DNA from: Cristatella mucedo
Lineage: Eukaryota; Bryozoa; Phylactolaemata; Cristatellidae
NCBI GenBank assembly: GCA_009760855.2
Contig: WPIO01000221.1
Location: forward strand, 223,501 to 287,500
Reading direction: 5' to 3'
DNA: 64,000 nt
The notes beneath the pieces are model-generated. The model did not search any database. It had not been told where the DNA came from and saw only the letters and a program-made list of their open reading frames with translations. Every line of letters starts with the position of its first letter. Positions within the stretch are counted from its first letter, which is position 1. Below are positions 34,901 through 45,534 of the stretch, one piece after another. The translations under genes were made by a program, and so were the position numbers.

Positions 34901-37505
34901 CGCTACTGGGCGCCCACATAAAGCGGGCGTATATAGTCTGCGAGGAGTGGCTAGGTAGGGCGACAAGCTTTTCGAGACGGCTCCCGCCAGTCATTCTTCA
35001 CGAGCGAAGCTCTCCTCGCTCGTTCTACTGAATGGAGGCTAATAAAATGGCTTCCCTGGAAAAATGTCGGTTAAGCTATGTCTCTGGCGCCGGTCGTGCA
35101 GAAGTAAGCCTCATCGATTTATGCAAAAATCAGCTGAGTGAGTTCGAGCAAGTGCGCTAAGTAGCTCGTTCGTACCATTAGGCCAGTCATCGGTTGTTGT
35201 TGTTGTTAGTGACTTGCTGGTACTTACACTCTTTCTTTGTAACGGCTTCTAATGGCTTACATTCGTCGTTTTGCACAGAATCTTTAGCTGGCCCGCTAAC
35301 TATATTGAGGCTTCCTTCGTGAAAATGCATTGCCATTCGTGTTAGCGTGTTGCTAGTTTTTTTAAGTGGTTTTTCGTGTTTTACCTCAGTTAGTGGTCGA
35401 TTATATGCACGCGTCAGAGCAAGCAAGCTCTCCATTCGCTGTTATTGTAAAGCTGCTCAATGTTTGTTAGTTTAAATGTGTTTAGGCACTTGGGTGCTTC
35501 CTCATTCATAGCTGTCAGTTATTTTTAGTATGCATGTTTTCTGCAAAGTTGGCTAGCTACTTATATTAGCCCTTGCTCGTGGTAATTGCATTTCTCATGG
35601 GCGTTGATGCATTGTTGATTTTCAGTGGCTTTTAATATGCTTGCGTAGACAATAATAAAAATGTATAATTCATTTGTATAGCGTCCTTAATGTAGCATCT
35701 TGATGTTGTGTAGCGTCCTTGGCGTCCGTAGAGAACTTAATCTCGATCTAGGCACTTTGAATCTGACGCAGGACTCGAGCCCACGACCTCGGTTGGTCAT
35801 TAAAGGCTAGCACCTTACTCCGGGTTCAAACAAAGGCATTCACGAATGTGGGCTTTAACCTTGTACTTGCTCAACCAATCGTCGTTAATGAGCGTGCTTG
35901 CGTCATTCGACCAAGCAGGAATGAATTGTTCGGAGCTCTAGGTCACTTGAAGTGGACAATTGTATGCGGCATCGATGATGAAGACTCTCGAGCAGCCTAT
36001 CCAGTCCTTTCGAAGGGGGACACCTTCGATTTCGGGAGAGGATAGTTGCAGAATTTTCAAAACAGCGCTCACGAAAAAATTGTGCCATCAAAATATGACT
36101 TTTGCTGCACGTTGTCAAGTAGCAAATGTCCGAAAGACGAGTTCACTATTGCTCTGAGAACACATTGCCGACGAATCGAATCTGCACCGGTAAGTTTTGA
36201 TGGAGGAACAACAACACATTTAGCACAGCATTTTCTGAGAGAACTAAATCCCTTTTTTCTAGGCATTTCGCGTAGGATGAAAAGGAAGCAAAACAACCGA
36301 TTAAAAAAATAATTCATTTATATAGCGCCCCAAGAGAACTGAATCTCTATTCAGGCGCTTCACATATGCGTCGGGGCTCGAGCCCACGACCTCAGTCAGA
36401 CCTTGGTCGGGGCGAGCACCTTAACCGCTAGACCAAACCAGCTCGGAATCGTCAGGTGGACAACTGTAGCACAAGTAAGCAGGACACTGAGGACAATACG
36501 TATGGACGAAAGCGCAGGCAGGTACAATTGGTGGGCTGTAGCTTTACTTTGAAAGTCATCGTTAGTCATGAGATGCTTTAGTTTCTGTCGACCGAGTTCC
36601 AAGATGTGTGTGCATTAGAAGTTAAGGTCTACAAAAAAGAAAACGCCTATAACAGAAGGAGTTGGGTCGTTTAGAGGACCCGCTAAGCCAACCGGTCAGA
36701 GGCGCGGCCGATGGTCGAGAACGGGGGGGGGGGGGTCAAACAGCTCAAATGGGAGCTGTAGTTCAGGCGCACCTAGATAATTAAGGAACCTACAAGTGAG
36801 TGACGTCACACGACATTGAAGTCGTTGCGCTGCATGATGATGAGCTAGGACCCGTCGAAGAGAAATGGTGTTATGTAGGGTGGCTGCAAAATTTACGAAC
36901 AATAAGTCTTGCTGCCGAGTTTTGCTACATCTGCAGGCGCCTTATTGCCAGATCTTTTTTTTTCAGCACGGCGTACGTAATTCCTAAAAGACTAACGATT
37001 GCACTACTAGCATTAGTCTCAGCAGTGGTCGGATTTAGCATGTTGGCTGCCATCTTTGGATTCGTCGGAGTGTGTTCGCGATACGTAAGTAAAAATTGCT
37101 GCTCTATACTGCATAAATATTCGTAGCCGAAATTTTATTCTATCAAAACTTTTACAAATACATTTTGGGTCGTATCTGTTTGCAAACTTTTTTGTGCAGT
37201 GCGCGTTGTTCGAGTAGTGGGAAAGGCGGAACCGCTGTGAATAGTATGTAGCTGCTGCGACCACCCTGTTTTATCAATGAAAGCTAGATGCGTACACACA
37301 AATTTTTCAGCAGCCCAAGAGGGGCATGCCTCATACGCCGTCTCCGCCGATTTACCAGACCAGAGAGCATTCGCTTTATAAGACGACGGCTTGGCGCGAT
37401 GGCCATGACGACAGCGATCAAGCGCCGAGCAGACCTCGCAGCCACGCTGAGGTCTATCAGCCGTGGGACTATTATGTCGACTACGGCCGACGACCGCGGT
37501 ATTGA
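29524..37505 (+). CDS. Four-pass membrane protein with PPxY cytoplasmic tail (6 exons)
   Basis: Exons 29524-29590, 29871-30016, 30110-30166, 33093-33196, 36967-37084 and 37311-37505 join in phase to give 228 residues. ATG 29524 (CCAAGATGG) is a strong start; an in-frame ATG at 29449 is weaker. Four hydrophobic segments: about 5-32 (IVVSVILLILGLAILGLG), 46-75 (FGLSLVTSGTAHYIVAAT onward), about 91-117 (YVLYIVMDLIVFVAAVALLA) and 133-157 (ALLALVSAVVGFSMLAAIFG). The first outer loop has a sequon (NLS). The 64-residue tail contains SPPIYQ, a PPxY motif of the kind bound by WW domains, and is rich in tyrosine. Topology is like MARVEL, CD20-like or other tetraspan families. No claudin (W-GLW-C-C) or tetraspanin (CCG) signature is present, so no family is assigned. 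An extra exon in the large intron 3 cannot be excluded, although exons 3 and 4 join in phase. Confidence 0.82.
31961..32684 (+). other. Part of intron 3, nothing recognised
   Basis: Composition returns to average. No repeat or exon-like segment was identified here, nor in 32852-33092. Confidence 0.5.
32685..32851 (+). mobile_element. SINE1, near-consensus copy
   Basis: GCACTGGGTAAGGCGATTGC head, perfect 11-bp hairpin CACGACCTCGG/CCGAGGTCGTG (32722-32732, 32735-32745), B box TGTTCGAATCC, then CGCTGCAAGCGGTGGTGATA and AAAGGCTCTTCTG, ending TTAAATCAGCTAG. Confidence 0.88.
34090..34235 (+). mobile_element. SINE2 copy
   Basis: GCTGGTTTGGCCCAGCGGTT (A-box part), GGGCTCGAGCCCC (B box), then TTAAGTTCTCTTAGCGCGCT and an ATACAAATGAATTAT tail. 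Plus strand, in intron 4 of the four-pass gene. Confidence 0.85.
34540..35100 (+). promoter_or_regulatory. TATA box plus AATAAA block, possible solo LTR
   Basis: TATATAG at 34930-34936 is followed about 110 bp later by AATAAA (35041-35046), the spacing expected for the R region of an LTR. Between them lies a hairpin, CGAGCGA (35002-35008) with TCGCTCG (35016-35022). TGGCGCCGGTCGTGCA at 35085-35100 begins TGG like a tRNA primer-binding site. Upstream, GGTCAAG-type words recur (34570-34660). No retroelement ORFs follow. Alternatively it is a host promoter with a short first exon (ATG 35032, donor after GCAGAA). That exon would be out of phase with exon 5 of the surrounding gene but in phase with exon 6. 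Confidence 0.3.
35660..35830 (-). mobile_element. SINE2 copy with a small internal duplication
   Basis: Minus-strand SINE2: TATAATTCATTTGTATAGCG tail, GAGAACTTAATCTCGATCTA hairpin half, GACTCGAGCCCACGACCTCG B-box region. The GTATAGCGTCCTTAATG / GTGTAGCGTCCTTGGCG words show a short tandem duplication in the tail. Confidence 0.78.
36308..36452 (-). mobile_element. SINE2 copy, well preserved
   Basis: AATTCATTTATATAGCGCCC, GAGAACTGAATCTCTATTCA and GGCGCTTCACATATG tail, then GGGGCTCGAGCCCACGACCT and ACCAAACCAGCTCGG head, read on the minus strand. Confidence 0.87.
36755..36958 (-). mobile_element. LINE A fragment abutting the exon 5 acceptor
   Basis: CCTACAAGTGAGTGACGTCA.., GTTGCGCTGCATGATGATGA.. 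and GCTGCCGAGTTTTGCTACAT.. align with the LINE A segment at 1160-1320. LINE similarity runs to GCCTTATTGCCAGATC, directly followed by T(8)CAG and exon 5 of the four-pass gene. Confidence 0.75.
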
Positions 37506-37852
37506 CTAGACGGGTGCGTCAGCGACCCAACGTGAATGAGTTGTAAAATGTAATCGACGCCTGCGGTTTCGAGATTTTGATTTCATCTTTGGGCGTGAGG
37601 TCGTTCGATCTCCTCACACGATGCAGTGGGGATTTACTCACGAAATGCAGTGGGGATTTCCTCACGCGATGCAGGGAACTCATGGCGGCGCTACATTCGA
37701 TTTCGCTCGCGGCAGACAGCTGGCTGCTCTGCAACCGCTCGACCGGAGCTTGGGGCTCGTCGTGGTGGGTGCACAACAAAGAATTTTAAGCACAAGAGCT
37801 ACACCGTGATTTTTACCTCAGCGTTTCTCCGATTGTAAAATGCATTAATTGT

Positions 37853-37858
37853 AATAAA
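37853..37858 (+). terminator. Candidate poly(A) signal of the four-pass membrane gene
   Basis: AATAAA about 350 bp after the TGA at 37503-37505, in an AT-rich setting. Confidence 0.5.
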
Positions 37859-38104
37859 TATTTGAATTAGTAAAATGCAAATTAGGATCGCGAAGAGTGC
37901 AACTTGAAGGCTCGTCAGCAGTACTTGTCATTCATTATAACGGTTCTTCAACCTTGTGTTTCTGGATAGATTTTCGTACATGTGCGGAGCCACTTCAGAC
38001 ATTTTACACTGTTCCAACGTGTGCTTAGTAGTTGGAGGGGTCACATTTGAGCCTCTTACCGTAGCAGCTTATAGACATATTCGCGGCAAAATGGATTTAC
38101 GCTA

Positions 38105-38255
38105 AGGCGCAATCTGATTTGGCCTAATGTATAAGATGCTCGCCCTGACCAAGGTCAGGCCGAGGTCATGGGCTCGAGCCCGTGGCATATCTGAAGCGCC
38201 TGATCAGAGATAAAGTTCTCTTAGGACGCTATGAAACTGAATTTTATTATTATAT
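38105..38255 (+). mobile_element. SINE2 copy
   Basis: TCTGATTTGGCCTAATGTAT head (diverged), ATGGGCTCGAGCCCGTGG B box, AAGCGCCTGATCAGAGATAA and TTCTCTTAGGACGCTAT tail, then (ATT)n. Confidence 0.82.
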
Positions 38256-38689
38256 TAATCCAAAACGACCTAAAGCTGCGAAGCCGGGTTGAAGCTCACC
38301 CATGAAGCAAATGACAAGCAGTCTGAAGCCGGAAATAAAACTCTTCTTTAACTGGGATCAGCTCTCGCGGCGAAAGCATGGGATGGGCCGCCGAAAGATG
38401 TGCTCGTTATCGAACCTTCATTTGGATGTGTAGCCTATCGCTAACTTCAAGGGAGAACCCACCTTTGAACAGAGAGCAACTGTGAAGGCACTGCAGGGCT
38501 TCGCAGAAAGGGTAAGGTAGCTGTGCCTTTCACAGAAAACCATACACGCTCTCGAGCGATGACCGTGGGAAGGTAAAGACAAAGGGAACTTTGGGTTTGG
38601 GTCAATTGCATTTCCACCTGGAAAGGAACCCATTAGCCTGTATCCCCGTCTGTAACTTCACAGAGACACAAAGACTATGTGAGTTTCAT

Positions 38690-39290
38690 GCAGGAGAGTT
38701 TTGTATAGCGCAATCACAGCCTAAACGGCTGTCGATACGCATTCGGTAGCCAACAGACATCATCTCACGCAACAAGAAAAAGTGGGAAGCATAGCAGAGT
38801 CAGGAGACCAGTTGACGTAGTGAGTAGCATGGAAGTATCAGCTCAGGACCTCTAGAAAGAATGTGCCATAGTCGAAAGCAGGAGTGTAGTTGTCGTTGTG
38901 TAAGAATCGTGGCAGTGAGTTCCACAGTCTAGGACCTGCAGAGCAAAAGTTTCTGCCGCCAGAGATATTCAAGCGGAGGAATGGAACAGCTAATTTATTG
39001 TCCATACAGGACTTGAGGGCTCGAGGAGGCTGGAACTGGTACAGCAGTTCAGCTAGGTATGGAGGAGCCAAGCCGTGGCAGGCCTTGTGGGTCAGCGTAA
39101 AACTTTGCTCTGTAAACGTTGATCAACCGGCAGCCATCCTAGCTCTTTAGCAAAGGAGACACGTGGTCAAACCTCTGAGACTTGAAAACTAGCCTTGTAG
39201 CCATATTCATAGCCACCTGCAGTGGCCTAGTTGCTTTTTTTGGTACCCCAGCCATAAGGGAATTACAATAATCTAGCTGAGCCTGCCACC
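38690..39290 (-). mobile_element. LINE B 3' fragment
   Basis: On the minus strand it encodes APPYLAELLYQFQPPRALKS, DNKLAVPFLRLNISGGRNFC and GPRLWNSLPRFLHNDNYTPA, the same protein end as at 24640-25690. The 3' tail GCGCTATACAAAACTCTCCTG is at about 38700. The flanks 37860-38100 and 38256-38689 show nothing recognised. Confidence 0.85.
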
Positions 39291-39360
39291 CACGAGAACT
39301 ATTGTTCGATGTTGACGGGGGACATAATGCCCACCAAACTATTTAAGCAGGCGATTGTCA

Positions 39361-39400
39361 AGCGGCGGGATAGTGCGGCGGGATAGTGCGGCGGGAGAGC
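39361..39400 (+). repeat. 13-bp tandem repeat (GCGGCGGGATAGT, three copies)
   Basis: Three consecutive copies, the last slightly changed to GCGGCGGGAGAGC. Confidence 0.85.
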
Positions 39401-39439
39401 AGTGGCTGAGCTTCTAGGGGAGCCACGCAGGGAGCCGGG

Positions 39440-39563
39440 CAGGCACACACGCACGCACACACTAACACAATCAGAAACACCCTGTACACACGCAAGCAAG
39501 CACACACATCAAACACACATACACGCACATCAAACACACACACACACACACACAAACACATCG
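39440..39563 (+). repeat. CA-rich microsatellite
   Basis: Imperfect (CA)n with CACACGCACG and ACACATCAAACACACA variants. Nothing was recognised in 39564-40100. Confidence 0.88.
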
Positions 39564-40104
39564 TTCCGGTTACTATGACAGAGTTACAGGACGGTACGTG
39601 CTCCAATGACCAGCCCCTTGGCAATGCAGCAGGGCCAATGACGCCGCACAGCTGCCCTAGCGATAGCAATGCTCGGTCGAGCACCCATCGGCAGCCACTG
39701 CAGGCTCACCATGCAGCCAGATACAAAGCCCAGCTACTGCTGGCTCAGCCCTATCCGAGACCTCGGCCAATATTTCCTGAAAAGTATGGTCGGCACTAAT
39801 TGGAGGGTGCTAATCGCAGTGATTCGTTTAGCTAATTCCTTTCTGGCAGGGCTTGCTCTGAGCCCGAAAGCACTCGCCTATTGACAGGAGCTCTAAATCC
39901 AGCAGACGCAGTACTAGCATTGCCCTCCCTCGTGGAGCACAATACTGCGGGAAGGCGTGAATTGTTTGAAGCCTGCTGAACTGTCTTAATACAGACAAAA
40001 CAAGCTACAGTACAGATCGGCTCACCGCACGGGTACACGAGCACAAAATCTGCATTAAAGTAAATAAAGGTCAAGCAGCCTCGTTTATGTGGATGCACCG
40101 CCTG

Positions 40105-40200
40105 ATCGGCTATTTAACACCGCTAACTTGCAGTGGGCAATAAGCGATTTCGTGAAGCGGGATTCGAACCCACGACTTGTGTAGTGAAGCGTGAGAGCCT
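40105..40200 (-). mobile_element. SINE1 fragment
   Basis: GGGATTCGAACCCACGACTT (B-box image) with AACTTGCAGTGGGCAATAAG on the minus strand. The rest of the element is not recognisable. Nothing was recognised in 40201-41000. Confidence 0.6.
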
Positions 40201-41011
40201 GACTCCCAGGATGTCTTCTGTAATAACCCCTGGCCAGTCCCCTTTGCAGCTTCGGCTGGAGCAGCCGGGCTAGCAGCGGCTGGCTGAGAAATTACCGACT
40301 GCTTAAGAAGCTACGGAGATCGAAAGATAGCACAACTGATCTAAGGAGGAGCACGACTATATCAGCTGCTGAAACGTAAGAGAACAAAGAGTGCTTGTAG
40401 CTTGCCGATGTTAATCTGATTTCAGTCCGTACCACCTATCTGCCGCGGCAGAAGTTCCCGAAGTCGGATGTTCGGCGAGAAGGCTCGATATGCGGACGGA
40501 CGGTGTCGTCGCATACGTTCGTCTAAGCGCGCGATTCGATTTCTGTGAGTTCCCATTTCCGGTTAGGGAATAGACGCAGGACCTTTTGCTGGATGGGCAG
40601 TCGATTTCTGTGCTCCTGACCCTATTTAGAGGATGGAAGTAGGGTTTCAAGTAACTGCTTGGCAGTAACGGTAAACAGCTGTTTTTCTCTAACTCTTTAC
40701 TGTTTCAAGCGAAAATTTAAAAAAAGATAATATAGCTGAATCTTGAACGTTCATTATGAATATGAAATATTTAGCGGAAATATATTTTGAATTTTTTAAT
40801 GTGTTACTAATTTATTATGACGATTTTATCAAATTGGCCAAAAACTCAAGTTAAAATTGCAATTTCGCAAACAATTAGGATATTCATTAAATTAATCTTG
40901 TGGTGTCAACGAATATTGACGTTCTTTTCAGCCATGTCGTCAGTTTGAGAATATGCCGCAAAACGAAAGAATCCAATAACAGAAGAGCTAGAAGGCCAAT
41001 GTGGACGTTAC

Positions 41012-41181
41012 AGGAAGACCTAGTTATTTCGCGGACAGTGTACCGAATCGGCATTCGGGTGTTGGCTACACCAGTTGACATGGACATCAGCAAAATATAC
41101 GTTCCCGAAGGTTCGGCGTTGCTCACACCTCGATTAAACTATTTTTTGTCACTCGTACCTTCACTCAAAAGCTAAGTGGCT
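41012..41181 (+). repeat. 170-bp direct repeat, left copy
   Basis: From AGGAAGACCTAGTTATTTCG to AAAAGCTAAGTGGCT. By eye it is identical over all 170 bases to 43653-43822, with no indel (constant offset 2641). It carries an open frame that starts EDLVISRTVYRIGIRV and ends SLVPSLKS at a stop. I do not recognise the peptide. Confidence 0.95.
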
Positions 41182-41199
41182 TCTTGCAATAAAATCATC

Positions 41200-43014
41200 A
41201 ATGTTCTGGAAACTCCTCAACAACGTTGAAGAATCGTTGAAAATACATGGAATTCACTTAGATAAACCTGCTGGAGGGTGCACATCCAAGGAAGAGCCCG
41301 TTAACAATAAGAGAACAAAAACGATTGCCGATTTCCTAGAACGAAAGATTCTGAAATACATTGTTACCGATCTGGCTAGTGGTGGAAAATCGATTAGAGC
41401 TATCGCTAGAAAAAATTATATGGGGCAATCAATCTGATGGGACTGATTCAAACGTCCAGAAAACAACAAAAGCAGCGTATTGGAGCTGGTGCATGATGAC
41501 TGCGAAGGAAAGAAAAAGCAAAATGATTGTCGACATCAAGGGAAAACTTGAGAGAGGAGTAGAGTTTAGCTTGACTGTAGATGAATACGCAATCGTGAAA
41601 GGGCGTTGATTCTTCGGAGTCAAAATTCATGATTTCGGCGATAAAACAACAATCAAGACGGGTCTTTTTCGCATATTTGGTTTGTGCACTGCCATCGATA
41701 TGGTCGAATCAATGAAACAGCATTTGTGCTTTTTTGAAATAACAACGGAGAGGGATTTGATGGGATCTACTCAGGACGGCGCTGCAGTAAATAAGAAATG
41801 CATTAGTCACATCGATGCCATCGGAAAGTTCTGCTTAAACCATGATCTGCACCTTGGGGTATGTGACACATTGCACAAGAAGAGTACTGTGATGGACGAT
41901 TTAAACCTGGATAATGACAAAATTAATGAAATAGACCATGTCGAAGCAGGTACGGACATGGACGTGATCAGCGACGATACATTACATTAGAAGGCGTCTA
42001 AAACCACGATCTTCTCACGAAATCATGTAAGCTTGTCGAATTCATCAAACAATCAACTGTTTGATATCATTTCTTTGAATCCAAAATAAAAGCTCGCAAG
42101 ATCGTACTGCATCTTGACATGAAGCCGCACTAGATTTCCATCCCAAATTAAATAAATTAAATACTAGCTGATTTAACAGCCTCTTTTGTACAGCGAAAGA
42201 AGAGCCTTTACGGCTATCACAACCGCTTGCAGCGGCTATAAAGGATCGCCCACCTAACAATGTCAGAGCCGCTTTTAAAGACAGAAGTTGCCATCCGTGA
42301 GTAATTAACCAAATTTGAGGCGCTGAAAATGATTTAGACATTGAATTTTGACGCACTCAAAACTCTCCTAAAGGCAATGGAACAGGAGAAACTTGCCACT
42401 GCGAATCTAAATCAAGAAGACGCGACGTTGATGAGTGCTGACACAATCTTAGGATTCACGTTCCACAAGCTCTCTAACTTGAATAATGAAACTAGTACCA
42501 GGCTCATCGAAAATTTGAAGTGTCGCATTGAAGAGCGATTTAACAAGGATGTCATGACTCTCTTGCACCGTAGTCTCAAAGATCCACCTGTCGCCCGTCA
42601 AAACTACGCTTAATGCCGCAGGAAATCTAGCGTCTCGTCTATTTGGAGTCAACGATGTAGAAATTGCCGTCGAACAGTCATGAAATGAGGCTGAAAGTGT
42701 GAGATTGTCCCTTCAAGATGAATTAAATTTGTGCTTCAAAAAGATGGATCGTCAATTGCAGTCAAAGCGCAAGACAGTTTCAAATGGCTTAAGTCCGAAT
42801 TCACGCTCTTCAGAAACTCTGGCCAGAGCACTGAAAGTCTTCACAAATTATGCACCACAATTCTACCCATTGAACCGACATAAACGGAATCGATGTTCAC
42901 ACAATTGAAAGAGTGTTTTCGGTCTGTACTTATTTCTGTATAAGAGTAAGATCACGTCTCTCAGACATGTTGCTTAATGCACTTGTATTCTTCATATATT
43001 TTGATATGAAGTAA
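41200..43014 (+). pseudogene. Decayed hAT-type DNA transposase
   Basis: Broken plus-strand frames resemble animal hAT transposases. An N-terminal part (KAAYWSWCMMTAKERKSKMI, FSLTVDEYAIVKGR) is followed by GVKIHDFGDKTTIKTGLFRI and MVESMKQH. The second acidic region is MGSTQDGAAVNKKC. NHDLHLGVCDTLHKKST is like the usual H-G-hL-hAVxD pattern, and the C-terminal dimerisation region has ERVFSV (about 42910) and RSRLSDMLLNALVFF up to the stop at 43012-43014. Frame changes, stops and a SINE1-bearing insertion (about 42000-42335) make it inactive. Terminal inverted repeats were not found. Confidence 0.75.
42165..42262 (-). mobile_element. SINE1 3' part inserted in the hAT relic
   Basis: CTAGCTGATTTAACAGCCTC, AAGAGCCTTTACGGCTATCA and ACCGCTTGCAGCGG are the minus-strand image of the SINE1 body and 3' end. 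Confidence 0.8.
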
Positions 43015-43479
43015 AAATGCATTTATTTAGAACTGATCACCAAAGATATATAATGAAACGATTTTAATCACAAAAAATAAGCCATTGACTGTACAATTAG
43101 TGAACAATGAAAAAAAACAGTAAAGACAGCTTTCTGAAAATAATGAACAGCTGTTTTTCAAAATGCGGTTTTTCTGAAACCCTAGATGGAAAGGAGAGCC
43201 ATTCTGCAAGAGGGAGCAGCCTTCGGAAGAGGGGTGATCGGGGCACTAGGGGTTTCTGCCCAAGCCGCTGGGAGCCTGAACCGGTGCTGCTATTCGTGAC
43301 CCTTGGTGTTCAAGATGTTTGTCTGCACATATAAATCTCGGCGGAGGTGCAGGTGCTTGAAGTACAGGAACCGTATTTCCCTGTAATAGAATATTGTGCA
43401 TAGGGCCACGTCCGTGTATGACTTGGTGTTTTCGAGGAGTGTAAGGATAAGACCAAATTAACGCTCAGCAACTTTTTGA

Positions 43480-43562
43480 GCTTTATAATAATATAATAAT
43501 AATTTGTATAGCACCCTAATAGAGCTGATCTCTTTTAAGGCACTTTACAAATGCTGAGGTTA
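43480..43562 (-). mobile_element. LINE A 3' tail
   Basis: Imperfect (AAT)n, then TTTGTATAGCACCCTAATAG, ATCTCTTTTAAGGCACTTTA and CAAATGCTGAGG. Confidence 0.75.
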
Positions 43563-43652
43563 CTTAAAACAATGCCTATTTGTGCATGATATTTCAATCC
43601 CGCTCACGCTAACGAGCGAGTGAGTTGGGTAGTGCTGGTAACGCTTTAGGCG

Positions 43653-43822
43653 AGGAAGACCTAGTTATTTCGCGGACAGTGTACCGAATCGGCATTCGGG
43701 TGTTGGCTACACCAGTTGACATGGACATCAGCAAAATATACGTTCCCGAAGGTTCGGCGTTGCTCACACCTCGATTAAACTATTTTTTGTCACTCGTACC
43801 TTCACTCAAAAGCTAAGTGGCT
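43653..43822 (+). repeat. 170-bp direct repeat, right copy
   Basis: Identical to 41012-41181. The flanking sequences on both sides differ from those of the left copy, so the unit boundaries are sharp. Confidence 0.95.
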
Positions 43823-44164
43823 CCTTTTAAGCCTCACATTCAGTTGTAGCCATAGTAGTCTGACGCAGAGCGAATTTGCAAGCTGGTGAAGTATCGTATT
43901 AAAAACATCGTAACGTAAATTGTGCTGCTTAATAGTTTTGAGGCAATATGGCTAAGAAGCCACGAATATTTCATACCTCATCCATGGCTGAAAATGCATT
44001 TTCATCGCGCTCATCTTTTCTGAGGATTGTTGCAGCTGTAACAAATGCCGCATGCGACTGCCATTGCTATATAACTCCCCGTTGCCGGAGGGCCATTGTA
44101 CGGCACGCTTCTGGAACCAAACGCGCCTGTATAAACTGCTCTTTTACATCTGCTCTTGTGTTCT

Positions 44165-44557
44165 TACTTCTACGGTACTACTTCGGAGACCATGCATTTA
44201 GTTCGTATGCTCCCAAACCCTGGAACTTCCTCTCGACTTGCGTCAGAACATCCCCTGACTTGACCACATTTAAAAAGAACTTAAAAACACCTATTTAGGA
44301 CAGCATTTAGTGGGTCCCTGTGATTCGTCCTACGTGTGCTTATGAGTGCTGACACTGTACATGCTGCCACTAGCCACATTTGCATGCTGACCCTGTGCAT
44401 GTCACCCCTAACCATGTTATTCATGTTGTTTGTTTATCAAGCATGATATTACTCACCATTCAATTGCATCTCCCTTTGCAGCAAATTTAAAGCGCCTAGA
44501 AAGAGATTGAGTTCTCTGAGGGTGCTTTATCAAGTGCATTATTATTGTTATTACCAA
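44165..44557 (+). mobile_element. LINE A 3' fragment
   Basis: [34 protein letters not shown], the 3' UTR with CACCCCTAACCATGTTATTC, the terminal hairpin AAAGCGCCTAGAAAGAG.. and ..GGTGCTTTATCAAGTGC, then (ATT)n. It ends just before a SINE1. 43823-44164 has no clear feature. Confidence 0.87.
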
Positions 44558-44602
44558 GGCAGCTGTTTCCTCAAATCCGGTGGTAAGGATGATTAAGCTG
44601 GT

Positions 44603-44770
44603 GAGCCGTGATGGCACACTAGATAAGGCGGTTGCTTTCGCGGCATCGGTACCGAGGTCGAGGGTTCGATTCCCGAGGAGGGCGATCCTGTATCGCCACT
44701 GCAAGCGGTGGTGATGGCCGAAAAGGTTCTTCAGTCTCTATACAAAAAGGAGGCTGCTTAATCAGCTAGG
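44603..44770 (+). mobile_element. SINE1, diverged copy
   Basis: GATGGCACACTAGATAAGGC head, GGGTTCGATTCCCGAGG B box, CGCCACTGCAAGCGGTGGTG body, and GCTGCTTAATCAGCTAGG end. The hairpin between the boxes is imperfect here. Confidence 0.82.
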
Positions 44771-44974
44771 ATTTACACTTGAAAAAGTCATTGTCCAGCT
44801 GGCCCAATTCAAATTCCCTTTTTGTGGCAATCGATGATAAATGCTAGCCAAAGCATACTTGGATTTTTAATTCCCCTCTTGACAGTGTAACAATTTTGTA
44901 TTTCTTTTGCATAATTTCTTAATTTCTAATGCCTCGACAAATGGAAAACAAGACCTTACACTATAGGAGCTGAG

Positions 44975-45075
44975 ACAGCTCCGGTTGATCAGCATACACA
45001 GCAACATTATTGCTCTGACATACAAGGCTCACCACGGCTGGGCTGATTCATACCTAGCTGAACTGCAGGTAAAAG
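44975..45075 (+). mobile_element. LINE B fragment
   Basis: CCGGTTGATCAGCATACACA, TCTGACATACAAGGCTCACC and TACCTAGCTGAACTGCA match LINE B at 25250-25345. Nothing was recognised in 45076-45267. Confidence 0.65.
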
Positions 45076-45267
45076 TTTCAGCATCCTGCTGCCCACGGGT
45101 CATAGCCATGCTCCTGGTTTTCACTAGCCAGCTAATCTAGGCTCAAAAGTCAGTAGCCATGCCAAAAGTAATTGCATACATATGTTATCCGAGTACATGC
45201 AGTATCTTGACACCTAACCTGCAAGGCACATCTGCTGCAGTGGGAAACATTTTGTTCTTACATTCTG

Positions 45268-45273
45268 TTTATT
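45268..45273 (-). terminator. Candidate poly(A) signal of the DGCR2-like gene
   Basis: AATAAA on the minus strand (TTTATT on plus), about 260 bp downstream of the stop at 45535. Confidence 0.45.
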
Positions 45274-45534
45274 TGCTTCTGAGCTTCCAATGGGGAATTT
45301 CATTTTACTTTCAGGGATTACCCACACTTAAGATCAAGAAGTGCCTTTGTCGGCTCGAACATAATAAGCAGGAAAAACTTAAGACAGTGAATCGACATAC
45401 TCGGCGATCGATGACTAGGTAAGAAGGCTTACACGAATTCTTGTCAACCGCAAGCATCCCGTCGGATTCAGGTCACCGAAGGTTAGGCAAGCGCTACTGA
45501 ACACACTGAATGAGCGAGCCGCCATATCATGCAT

